Assembly: GCA_007695005.1 (NCBI GenBank)
Contig: REEQ01000051.1
Coordinates: 1-64,000 of the forward strand
Source of the DNA: Wenzhouxiangellaceae bacterium
GTDB lineage: Bacteria > Pseudomonadota > Gammaproteobacteria > Xanthomonadales > Wenzhouxiangellaceae
Direction: 5' to 3'
DNA: 64,000 nucleotides
Under the pieces are notes generated by a model. The model was not told the origin of the DNA. It did not search any database and worked only from the letters and a program-made list of their open reading frames with translations. The position numbers were made by a program, and so were the translations under genes. Each line of letters starts with the position of its first letter. Position 1 is the first letter of the stretch. Of this stretch, positions 46,331-54,096 are shown piece after piece.

Positions 46331-47245
46331 CTAACCGCCGTGACCGATCAGCTCGAGGCTGAGTTCGCGCAGGCGCAGTCGGGCGGCTTCGTCATAGGCC
46401 TGCTCGTGGGCCCTGGCAGGCTCGCCGTCGACGAAGTAGTGGCCGCTTCCCACATCTTCGACAATCAGCTGCATGACCCTGTCGGCCCCTTCATCGACCG
46501 TGGCTCTGGGCTCTATCCCGGCTTGACGAACCATGTAGGTGTCCATGAAGGTCGCCGGATGAAGGGCATTGACGGCGATGCCGGCTCCTTCGAGGCGCTC
46601 GGCGATGTCGTAGGTGTGCAGAATCTGGGCGAGTTTGCTCTGAGCATAGGGTCGCCCGATTTGCCTGCCGTCGGGCTCCCAGTGCTCCAGCATCAAATCG
46701 TCGAAGTCGATCGCCGTCTGGGCACCCGAGGAAACGTTGACTATGCGCGCCGGCGCTGCGTCCAGCATCATGGGAACCAGCAGCTCGGTGAGCAGGAAAT
46801 GCGCCAGATAGTTGACCTGGAAGACAGGCTCAAGGCCATCGGCCGACACCAGACGTCCATTTTCGTCAGACCCGATACCGGCGTTGTTGACAAGCAGATC
46901 CAGGCGCTGAAAGTCGTCCAGAATGCCAAAGGCAAGCTCCCTAACCTCGTTCAGGGACAGAAAATCTGCCCGCCGAAACTCACCACTGCCGCCAGCTTCC
47001 TTGATGCTTGCAACGACGGCCTGGCCGCGCTCGACACTGCGACCATGAACGATAACGTGATATCCCTTTGCACCGAGGCGGCGGGCCACTTCTGCCCCCA
47101 GCCCACGGGTAGATCCGGTTACCAGCGCCAATGGTGCCCGTTCGACCTGCTCTTCTGAACCGGCTTGAACCTGGACAAAGAATGCGGGCAGGGTGAGCAA
47201 TGCCCCAGCTGCAGCAGACAATAATCGGGACGAGACAAGATTCAT
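46331..47245 (-). CDS. Short-chain dehydrogenase/reductase with N-terminal signal-like helix
   Basis: 304 residues from the ATG at 47245 (AAGGTGA 6 bases upstream). The Rossmann motif is TGSTRGLG at 43-50, NNAG at 120-123, the catalytic Ser near 172, and YAQSK with Y200 and K204, so it should be active with NAD(P)(H). Odd: residues 1-28 (MNLVSSRLLSAAAGALLTLP...VQAGS) look like a signal peptide, although SDRs need cytosolic cofactors. It may instead be membrane anchored with the enzyme in the cytoplasm. Substrate unknown; similar to retinol dehydrogenase-like SDRs (SYxxSKLAQ). Confidence 0.88.
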   Translation of the reverse strand: MNLVSSRLLSAAAGALLTLPAFFVQVQAGSEEQVERAPLALVTGSTRGLGAEVARRLGAKGYHVIVHGRSVERGQAVVASIKEAGGSGEFRRADFLSLNEVRELAFGILDDFQRLDLLVNNAGIGSDENGRLVSADGLEPVFQVNYLAHFLLTELLVPMMLDAAPARIVNVSSGAQTAIDFDDLMLEHWEPDGRQIGRPYAQSKLAQILHTYDIAERLEGAGIAVNALHPATFMDTYMVRQAGIEPRATVDEGADRVMQLIVEDVGSGHYFVDGEPARAHEQAYDEAARLRLRELSLELIGHGG

Positions 47246-47316
47246 GAATTCACCTTCAGAGCAAGTGGGCATCCATTGATAGAATGAAAATTATTCAGTG
47301 ACAAAAGGCAATCGCC

Positions 47317-47589
47317 ATGACCCGCAAGGTCGACTGCAGCTTCCTTGAAAAGCACGCCGAAGGTCTGGACCGGCCGCCCCTGCCTGGCGAGCTGGGCCAA
47401 AGGATATACGAAAACATCTCTAGACAAGCGTGGCAACAATGGCTCGCCCACCAGACCATGCTGATCAACGAGAAAAGACTGAGTCCGATCGATCCCGAAC
47501 ACAGAAAATATCTGTTCGAGCAGGCCGAAGCTTTTCTATTCGGCGGTGATTTCGACCAGGCCGAAGGCTACGTGCCGCCCTCAGCTTGA
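47317..47589 (+). CDS. yggX: Probable Fe(2+)-trafficking protein YggX
   Basis: 90 residues, family length. C7 near the N-terminus, [20 protein letters not shown] and [10 protein letters not shown] are diagnostic. It protects iron-sulfur proteins from oxidation. In many gammaproteobacteria yggX follows mutY; here it is about 11 kb away from mutY. Convergent with the DUF6491 gene, their coding ends overlapping by 9 bases. Confidence 0.95.
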   Translation: MTRKVDCSFLEKHAEGLDRPPLPGELGQRIYENISRQAWQQWLAHQTMLINEKRLSPIDPEHRKYLFEQAEAFLFGGDFDQAEGYVPPSA

Positions 47590-48048
47590 GGGCAAAGGGG
47601 CGGGAACGGGGTCGCGTTCCAACTCGACATTGTCGCGAAAGCCGGTGTCTTCGCCGCGCCGCTCCGCCCGATAAGCCTGAAAGTCGAAGCCTCGGATGCG
47701 CTCAATCCGGCACCAGCCCAGCTCCGATCCGACCTGGTCGAATGTTGTCAGGGCGCGCGGAGTCGTGGTCCTGAGACGCAGCGCCTGGGTGAAGCGCAGG
47801 TCCCGTTGACATGGCGGCCCAACGTCAAGCAAGTAAAAGCGCTGCCCATTGAACTCGATCAGGATCGACTCATCTCCGGCCGGTCGCCAACCGCGAATAT
47901 GGCTGTAGTTGACCCGGCTGAGCTCTTCACCGGCGTGGCGTTCGAACAGCTCTTGCTCCTGTTGCAGCAATTGCCGTCGATCTGAAGCACATGCCGCAAG
48001 CGCTGCAGCTACCGCAATGCAAAGCATTGCCCTGATCACCTGGTTCAT
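47581..48048 (-). CDS. DUF6491 family lipoprotein
   Basis: 155 residues from ATG 48048 (another ATG at 48057 adds three residues). Lipobox LAAC near residue 19. The rest has the DUF6491 layout: [25 protein letters not shown] opening strand, [29 protein letters not shown]. Two conserved Cys could form a disulfide. The function is unknown; it should be in the outer or inner membrane facing the periplasm. Confidence 0.8.
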   Translation of the reverse strand: MNQVIRAMLCIAVAAALAACASDRRQLLQQEQELFERHAGEELSRVNYSHIRGWRPAGDESILIEFNGQRFYLLDVGPPCQRDLRFTQALRLRTTTPRALTTFDQVGSELGWCRIERIRGFDFQAYRAERRGEDTGFRDNVELERDPVPAPLPSS

Positions 48049-48143
48049 CGCACTCATCGCTCGAAGACGTCCCAACAAACTGTAATGTAAGCGAAAACTG
48101 GTTAAGTGCAAGTGACGATTCTGATAAGTGAGGCAATTCGTGG

Positions 48144-48172
48144 TTGACTTCCCGGGCGCAAGCGGTTTTAAT
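48144..48172 (+). promoter_or_regulatory. Strong sigma-70 promoter of tRNA-Phe
   Basis: TTGACT (48144-48149) and TTTAAT (48167-48172) each match five of six consensus positions with a 17-base spacer. The region after the -10 box is ACCGGGC, a GC-rich discriminator typical of stable-RNA promoters under stringent control. The start would be near 48180, about 30 bases before the tRNA. Confidence 0.75.
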
Positions 48173-48208
48173 ACCGGGCTTCGCGATGCGAGTCGCCGGC
48201 AACACCAT

Positions 48209-48284
<76 letters not shown>

Positions 48285-48322
48285 TCTTTCCCCTTAGATC
48301 CCATGCCGATTGCTGCCGGTGA

Positions 48323-49183
48323 ATGTGCCTGGCGGACTCCTGTACCGTGACAACCGATATCACCCCGACCATCCAGAACATCTTGCGACAGGCCGGGACT
48401 GCGCTGGGTTCCCGGCTTGAGGCAGAGATACTTCTGGCCCATGTGCTTGGCAAGGATCGCGGCTGGCTTTACGCCTATGCAACCAGCACGCCTGATGAGC
48501 AGATTCGGCTGGCCTTCGCCGATCTGCTTGAGCGCCGACAAGCCGGCGAACCCATTGCATACCTGACTGGCAAGCGGGAGTTTTTCGGCCGCGACTTTCT
48601 GGTCAACTGCGATGTTCTGATCCCACGGCCGGAAACCGAGCACCTTGTCGAACAGGCGCTTGCCCTGGTCCTTCCAATGGACGCAAAAGTGGTCGATGTC
48701 GGCACCGGCAGCGGCTGCATTGCCCTGACCCTGGCCGCAGAGCGGCCGGCCTGGCACGTCATGGCGGTGGACCTCTGTCCCAAGGCGCTCGCCGTGGCCA
48801 GGCGAAATCGAGATCTTCTGCGGCTGGACAAGGTCGAGATCAGGCAAGGCGACCTGCTTGACGGCCTGTCCTCGGCCAGTTTTGACCTGATCGTCAGCAA
48901 CCCGCCCTACGTTGCTGACGGAGACCCGCATCTGAACCGGGGCGATCTTTGCTTCGAGCCGAGCATTGCCCTGAGCTGTGGCGAGAACGGGCTGGCCCTT
49001 ATTGCCAGACTGGCCCGGCAGGCCAGCAGCGCGCTGAGATCCGGTGGCTGGCTGGTGGTTGAACATGGCCACGAACAGGGCGAGCAAGTCGGCAAGTTGT
49101 TCGCCCAGGCCGGTTTCCAGCAGGTCGAAAGCTGCCGCGACCTGGCCGGCCTGCCACGGGTCAGTCTGGGACAATTGCCGTAG
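48323..49183 (+). CDS. prmC: Peptide chain release factor N5-glutamine methyltransferase
   Basis: 286 residues. An N-terminal five-helix bundle and a SAM-binding domain (VVDVGTGSGCIALTLA) with NPPY at 193-196, which holds the target Gln. It methylates the GGQ Gln of RF1 and RF2. The start may be ATG 48323 or GTG 48347; neither has a strong ribosome site. prmC commonly follows prfA; here it follows tRNA-Phe. Confidence 0.94.
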   Translation: MCLADSCTVTTDITPTIQNILRQAGTALGSRLEAEILLAHVLGKDRGWLYAYATSTPDEQIRLAFADLLERRQAGEPIAYLTGKREFFGRDFLVNCDVLIPRPETEHLVEQALALVLPMDAKVVDVGTGSGCIALTLAAERPAWHVMAVDLCPKALAVARRNRDLLRLDKVEIRQGDLLDGLSSASFDLIVSNPPYVADGDPHLNRGDLCFEPSIALSCGENGLALIARLARQASSALRSGGWLVVEHGHEQGEQVGKLFAQAGFQQVESCRDLAGLPRVSLGQLP

Positions 49184-49251
49184 AATCGACGCAATCTCCG
49201 GCAGGCTGCGAAGGTCTTCCGAAACACATCCCATAGAAAGACCAAGGTTCC

Positions 49252-51399
49252 ATGACCTCCAAGCACCTGCTGCGTCTGATTATCCTGCTGCTGTTTGCAG
49301 CTGGCATACTTCTGTTTCTGCTCCTTGATCTGGGCCAGTATCTGAGCGTCGAGGTGCTGCGCCAGCGGCGCGATGAGCTGCTGGCCTTCACCGAGCAGAA
49401 CCTGGCCCTTGCAGTGGCCGTATACATGCTGGTCTACATCGCCATGGCCGCGCTGTCGGTGCCCGGCGCGGCAATTCTGACCCTGGCCGGCGGCGCTTTG
49501 TTCGGTGTGGCGCTGGGCACGGTGGCAGTGTCCTTTGCAAGCACTATCGGTGCGACACTGGTGTTTCTGGCCGCACGCTTTCTATTTCGTGACATCATCC
49601 AGCAGCGCTTCGGACGTCGTCTGAAGGCAATCAACCAGGGTGTCGAGCGCGACGGCGCCTTCTACTTGCTGGCCCTGCGCCTGGTGCCGGCGTTCCCGTT
49701 CTGGATGATCAACCTGGTCATGGCGCTGACCCCGATTCGCACCCCGACCTTTTTCTGGGTCAGCCAGCTCGGCATGCTGCCGGCGACGGTGGTGTACGTC
49801 AACGCCGGCACCCAGCTGGCCCGGGTCGATTCCGCCGGCGACATCCTCTCGCCGGGCCTGATCGGCGCTTTTGTCCTTCTTGGCCTGCTGCCACTTATCC
49901 TGCGCTGGGTGCTGCGCCTGCTCGAACGCCGCAAGGTTTACCAAGACCACAAGCGCCCTCGTCGCTTCGACTACAACCTGGTGGTCATTGGCGCCGGTGC
50001 GGCCGGGCTGGTTTCATCGTATATTGGCGCCACGGTGGGTGCACGCGTTGCCCTGATCGAAAAACATCGCATGGGCGGAGATTGCCTGAATACCGGCTGC
50101 GTGCCGTCCAAGGCCCTGATCCGCACCGCACGGCTGATGGCTGATGTGCGTGACAGCCAGAAATATGGCGTCAGTAACGCCAGTGCCCGCGTGCACTGGC
50201 CGGATGTGCAGGCTCGCATTCGCCAGGTAATCAAGAAGATCGAGCCGCATGATTCGGTTGCGCGCTACGAGGGCATGGGTGTGGAGGTGATCCAGGGCGA
50301 AGCACGCCTGGTCGACCCCTGGACGGTACAGGTCGGCGAACAGCGCCTGACCGGCCGGGCCATCATCCTGGCCACAGGCGCCGAACCGCTGGTACCCGAC
50401 CTGCCTGGCCTTGACCTGGTCGACTTCGTCACCAGCGATACGCTCTGGGACATGCCCGATCTGCCCGAGCGTCTGCTGGTGCTCGGCGGCGGTCCGATCG
50501 GCTGTGAACTGGCCCAGGCCTTTGCCCGGCTAGGCAGTCGCGTCAGCCTGGTCGAGATGGGCGAACGCCTGCTGCCGCGCGAGGATGCAGAAGTCAGCGA
50601 AATGCTGGCTGAGCAGCTTCAGAATGAAGGTATTGCGCTGAAGCTCGGCCGGCGCGCTGTACGAGTCGAGCGCAGGGAAGGAGTCAATCGCCTGATCTGC
50701 GCCGACGATGAAGGCAATGAACAGGACCTGCCCTTCGATCGCCTGCTGCTGGCGCTGGGCCGACGCAGCCGCACCACTGATTTCGGCCTGGAGGCGCTGG
50801 GTGTCGCGCTGAACGAGAGCGGCCGCATCGCAGCTGACGGCTTGCAGCGCACCCGATTCCCGAACATCTACGTTTGTGGCGATGCCAGCGGGCCTTACCA
50901 ATTCACTCATGTAGCCGCTCACCAGGCCTGGTCAGCCGCGGTCAACGCCTTGATCAGTCCGTTCTGGAGCTTTCGTACCGACTACCGCGTCATCCCGTGG
51001 GTCACCTTTACCGACCCGGAAATTGCGCGGGTGGGTTTGAGCGAGGCCGAGGCACGCGCTAAAGAGGTCGACTACGAAGTTACTCGCTACGGGATCGACG
51101 ACCTCGATCGGGCAATAGCCGACAGCGCCGACAATGGCATGGTCAAGGTGCTGACCGAGAAAGGCCGAGACCGGATCCTGGGGGTTACCCTGGTTGGGTC
51201 CCATGCTGGCGAAATGTTGCCGGAGTTTGTATTGGCGATGAAGCACGGACTGGGTCTGAACAAACTGCTGGGCACGATTCATGTCTACCCCACCTTCAGC
51301 GAAGCAAACAAGTACGCTGCCGGCGAGTGGAAAAAGGCCCACAAGCCAGAAGCCGCACTGAAGCTGGCGCGCAAGTTCTTTGCCTGGAGACGTCGATGA
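49252..51399 (+). CDS. Fusion of a VTT/DedA-like membrane domain with an FAD-dependent disulfide oxidoreductase
   Basis: 715 residues. About 1-230 is a TVP38/TMEM64 (VTT) membrane region: ALSVPGAAILTLAGGALFG and RLVPAFPFWMINLVMALT. From about 238 the protein is a mercuric reductase/dihydrolipoamide dehydrogenase-like enzyme: GAGAAGLVSS FAD loop, redox pair C278/C283 in CLNTGCVPSK, GGGPIGCELAQAFARLGS NAD(P) loop, GDASG and the dimerisation domain ending HVYPTFSEA. This arrangement is known in other proteobacteria and cyanobacteria. It probably moves electrons to an unknown disulfide at the membrane. AAGG lies 5 bases before the ATG. Translationally coupled to the hydrolase gene. Confidence 0.92.
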   Translation: MTSKHLLRLIILLLFAAGILLFLLLDLGQYLSVEVLRQRRDELLAFTEQNLALAVAVYMLVYIAMAALSVPGAAILTLAGGALFGVALGTVAVSFASTIGATLVFLAARFLFRDIIQQRFGRRLKAINQGVERDGAFYLLALRLVPAFPFWMINLVMALTPIRTPTFFWVSQLGMLPATVVYVNAGTQLARVDSAGDILSPGLIGAFVLLGLLPLILRWVLRLLERRKVYQDHKRPRRFDYNLVVIGAGAAGLVSSYIGATVGARVALIEKHRMGGDCLNTGCVPSKALIRTARLMADVRDSQKYGVSNASARVHWPDVQARIRQVIKKIEPHDSVARYEGMGVEVIQGEARLVDPWTVQVGEQRLTGRAIILATGAEPLVPDLPGLDLVDFVTSDTLWDMPDLPERLLVLGGGPIGCELAQAFARLGSRVSLVEMGERLLPREDAEVSEMLAEQLQNEGIALKLGRRAVRVERREGVNRLICADDEGNEQDLPFDRLLLALGRRSRTTDFGLEALGVALNESGRIAADGLQRTRFPNIYVCGDASGPYQFTHVAAHQAWSAAVNALISPFWSFRTDYRVIPWVTFTDPEIARVGLSEAEARAKEVDYEVTRYGIDDLDRAIADSADNGMVKVLTEKGRDRILGVTLVGSHAGEMLPEFVLAMKHGLGLNKLLGTIHVYPTFSEANKYAAGEWKKAHKPEAALKLARKFFAWRRR

Positions 51400-52262
51400 G
51401 CGAACGCGAAGTCCATGAGCTTCGCACCGGGAGCGGACTTTTCTTCCGACGCCACGGAGCCGCTCAGGATTCGGCGCTGATCCTTTGTCACGGCCTGGCC
51501 AGTAATTCCAGCCGCTGGAACGAGCTTGGGAAAAACATCCAGCTGCCGCCCGGTTGGTGCCTGATCTGCCCGGACCTGAGGGGCCATGGCAACAGCCAGC
51601 GCCGAGGACGTCTGAGCAGTGGGATCTGGATGGCCGACCTGCTGGAGCTATTTGCAGACCAAGGTCTGAATCGCGTGGTTCTGGGCGGGCACTGCATGGG
51701 CGCCAACCTGGCCATGCGCATGGCCAGTCGGCACGCCGAATCAGTACAGGGCCTGGTCTTGGTCGAACCGATGCTGCCGCAGGCCCGCAAGGGCCGGATG
51801 CGCGTCAAGAGCGCGCTGCGCTGGCTGCTGCCGCTGCTGGCCCTGGCCGCCCGCGGCGCCAACCTGATCGGCATTTCACGCGGACAGCGCCCTGTGCTGG
51901 ACCTGGAAGCGCTGGATCTAAAGACGCGCGCAGCAATGGAAAAAGCAGGCGATTCCAGCGCCATGACCAGCCGCTACGCCTCGCCGCTGCCCGACCTGCA
52001 GTACATCCCCACCCATTCCTACCTGCAAGCGCTGACCGAAACCTTGCGCCGCCTACCCCCGCTATCCGACATCAAGCAGCCTGCCCTGGGTCTGATCTCC
52101 AGTGGAGGCCTGTTCGGTGATCCGGACCTGACTCGCCAGGCCCTGGCCACCATGCCTGACTGCCAGATCGAAACCCTGGAGGCCGAGCACTGGATCCCGA
52201 CCGAGCAGCCGCAAGCTCTTCGTGAACTGCTTTCACGCTGGCTGATCACCCGCTTCGGTTAA
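51396..52262 (+). CDS. Alpha/beta hydrolase with Cys at the nucleophile position
   Basis: 288 residues; the ATG overlaps the previous stop (ATGA). The fold shows LILCHGLASNSSRW (oxyanion HG), a DLRGHGNS loop, and the nucleophile elbow GGHCMGAN, in which C100 stands where Ser is usual. A late EHW (near 265) can supply the His. The Cys version is seen in dienelactone hydrolase-like enzymes but is uncommon in this branch. The product may modify a substrate handled by the coupled FAD reductase; that is a guess. Confidence 0.87.
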   Translation: MSEREVHELRTGSGLFFRRHGAAQDSALILCHGLASNSSRWNELGKNIQLPPGWCLICPDLRGHGNSQRRGRLSSGIWMADLLELFADQGLNRVVLGGHCMGANLAMRMASRHAESVQGLVLVEPMLPQARKGRMRVKSALRWLLPLLALAARGANLIGISRGQRPVLDLEALDLKTRAAMEKAGDSSAMTSRYASPLPDLQYIPTHSYLQALTETLRRLPPLSDIKQPALGLISSGGLFGDPDLTRQALATMPDCQIETLEAEHWIPTEQPQALRELLSRWLITRFG

Positions 52263-52298
52263 GATAAAATGTTGATTCATGTCAAGGAACTATAGTCG

Positions 52299-53435
52299 AT
52301 GAGGAACATCAGCCTTTCCATTCTCGCGTTCGCACTGAGCCTGGCCGGCGCTACGGTCTCCGCCGAGCAGATTCTGCGCAGCGAATACCAGGCGATCAAG
52401 CTCGAAAAGATCACCGATGGGCTGGAGCATCCCTGGTCGATCGCTTTTCTGCCTGACGGAGACATGCTGGTCACCGAGCGGCCAGGGTACCTCAACCGCA
52501 TTGATGCCGACGGCAACAAGACCCGGATCGCCGGCACCCCTGAGGTGCATGTGCAGAATCAGGGCGGCCTGATGGAAGTACTGCCGCATCCCGAGTTTGC
52601 CGACAATCGCTTCGTCTACCTGACCTACTCCAAGTCAAATGGTGACGGCACGGCAACCGCCCTCGCGCGCGCGCGCCTCGAAGGCGACGCGCTGGTCGAT
52701 ATGGAAGACATCTTTGTGCAGGATCGATTCTCCGCACCCGGGCGGCACTATGGCTCCAAGCTGGCCTGGATGCCCGATGGCACGCTGTTGATGAGCATCG
52801 GCGATCGTGGGGTCGCGCCCGAGCGCGCGCAGGATCTTGGCGATCACGCCGGAAAGCTCTTGCGCCTGACTGCCGATGGTGGCGTCCCGGAAGACAACCC
52901 TTTTGTCGGCCATGACGGGGCTCTGCCGGAAATATTCACCTCTGGCAACCGCAACATCCAGGGTCTGATCGTGCACCCGGTCACCGGCCAGATCTGGGCG
53001 ACCGAGCATGGTCCGCGTGGCGGCGATGAACTGAACCTGCTGGAGCCGGGCAACAACTACGGCTGGCCGATTGTTTCCAGAGGTCTGGACTATCGCAGCC
53101 AGGAACGCTACGGCAGCGAAGCGGTATATACCCGCGATGACATGGTCGAGCCGGTGATTGACTGGACGCCTTCGCTGGCAGCATCCGGACTGGCCGTGGT
53201 GCCGGACGACAGCGAGTTCAGAATGTGGCGCGGCGATCTGCTCGCCGGCGGACTGCGTAGTGAACAAATTCGTCGTGTCCATTTCGTCGACGGCATTCCG
53301 TGGCACCAGGAGGAGCTGATCCGCGGTGAAGTTGGCCGCATCCGCGATGTCCGAATTGGTCCCGATGGCAACATCTACGTCGTCACCGACCACGCCAACG
53401 GCGCGCTGTATCGAATATCTCCGGTCAATCGCTAG
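52299..53435 (+). CDS. PQQ-dependent aldose sugar dehydrogenase
   Basis: 378 residues with signal peptide (1-22). The beta-propeller starts GLEHPWSIAFLPDGDMLVTERPG, and includes GRHYGSKLAWMPDGTLLMSIGDR, GNRNIQGL, EHGPRGGDELN and NYGWP, all typical of the soluble glucose/aldose dehydrogenase (YliI-type) family. It oxidises sugars in the periplasm with PQQ. AAGGA lies 9 bases upstream of the ATG. No PQQ synthesis genes are in the window. Confidence 0.93.
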   Translation: MRNISLSILAFALSLAGATVSAEQILRSEYQAIKLEKITDGLEHPWSIAFLPDGDMLVTERPGYLNRIDADGNKTRIAGTPEVHVQNQGGLMEVLPHPEFADNRFVYLTYSKSNGDGTATALARARLEGDALVDMEDIFVQDRFSAPGRHYGSKLAWMPDGTLLMSIGDRGVAPERAQDLGDHAGKLLRLTADGGVPEDNPFVGHDGALPEIFTSGNRNIQGLIVHPVTGQIWATEHGPRGGDELNLLEPGNNYGWPIVSRGLDYRSQERYGSEAVYTRDDMVEPVIDWTPSLAASGLAVVPDDSEFRMWRGDLLAGGLRSEQIRRVHFVDGIPWHQEELIRGEVGRIRDVRIGPDGNIYVVTDHANGALYRISPVNR

Positions 53436-53447
53436 GCTGGACGGTCA

Positions 53448-54095
53448 ATGCCGGCTGGACCGGAAGCTACAGGCAATCAGCAGCGCCCGCTGCTGGTTGC
53501 TCTGACCGGTGGCATCGCTTCCGGCAAGACCGCGGTTTCCGATCGTCTGGAGAAATTGGGAGCAGTGGTCATTGACACCGACCTGATCGCCAGAGAGGTG
53601 GTCGAACCCGGCCAGCCCGGTCTCGAAGCGTTGGTTGCAGCATTCGGTTCCGAGATTCTCGACGAAGCAGGGAAGCTGAATCGTGGTGAAATGCGCAGAC
53701 GAATCTTTACGGACGCCGCCAGCCGCAAGACATTGGAGCAGATCCTGCACCCGCTGATCGTCGATCAGGTAACCGAGCGCATCAATAGTGAGCGAAATGC
53801 ACCCTATCTGCTGCTGGTCGTGCCGCTGTTAGTCGAGACAGGCCTGTTCACCGAAAGCGACCGTATCGTGATAGTGGATGTACCGGAAGCAGTGCAGCTG
53901 CAAAGATTGACCAATCGAGACGGCCTTGCGGCCGAACATGCCGAGCGCATGCTGGCCGCTCAGGCCAGCCGCCGGCAACGGCTGGAGGCAGCTACCGACG
54001 TCATCGACAACAGCGGCGACATAAAGGCACTGGACGTTCAGGTAAACTTGCTCCACCAACGCCTGCTCGAGGCAGCCAGGGCAAAGTCAACCTGA
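53448..54095 (+). CDS. coaE: Dephospho-CoA kinase
   Basis: 215 residues. P-loop GGIASGKT at 21-28, VIDTDLIAREVVEPGQPGL, HPLIVDQV and VPLLVETGL are diagnostic. It phosphorylates dephospho-CoA to CoA, the step after CoaD. It begins 12 bases after the sugar dehydrogenase. Its end is 2 bases from the convergent EF-G-like gene. Confidence 0.96.
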   Translation: MPAGPEATGNQQRPLLVALTGGIASGKTAVSDRLEKLGAVVIDTDLIAREVVEPGQPGLEALVAAFGSEILDEAGKLNRGEMRRRIFTDAASRKTLEQILHPLIVDQVTERINSERNAPYLLLVVPLLVETGLFTESDRIVIVDVPEAVQLQRLTNRDGLAAEHAERMLAAQASRRQRLEAATDVIDNSGDIKALDVQVNLLHQRLLEAARAKST

Positions 54096-54096
54096 C

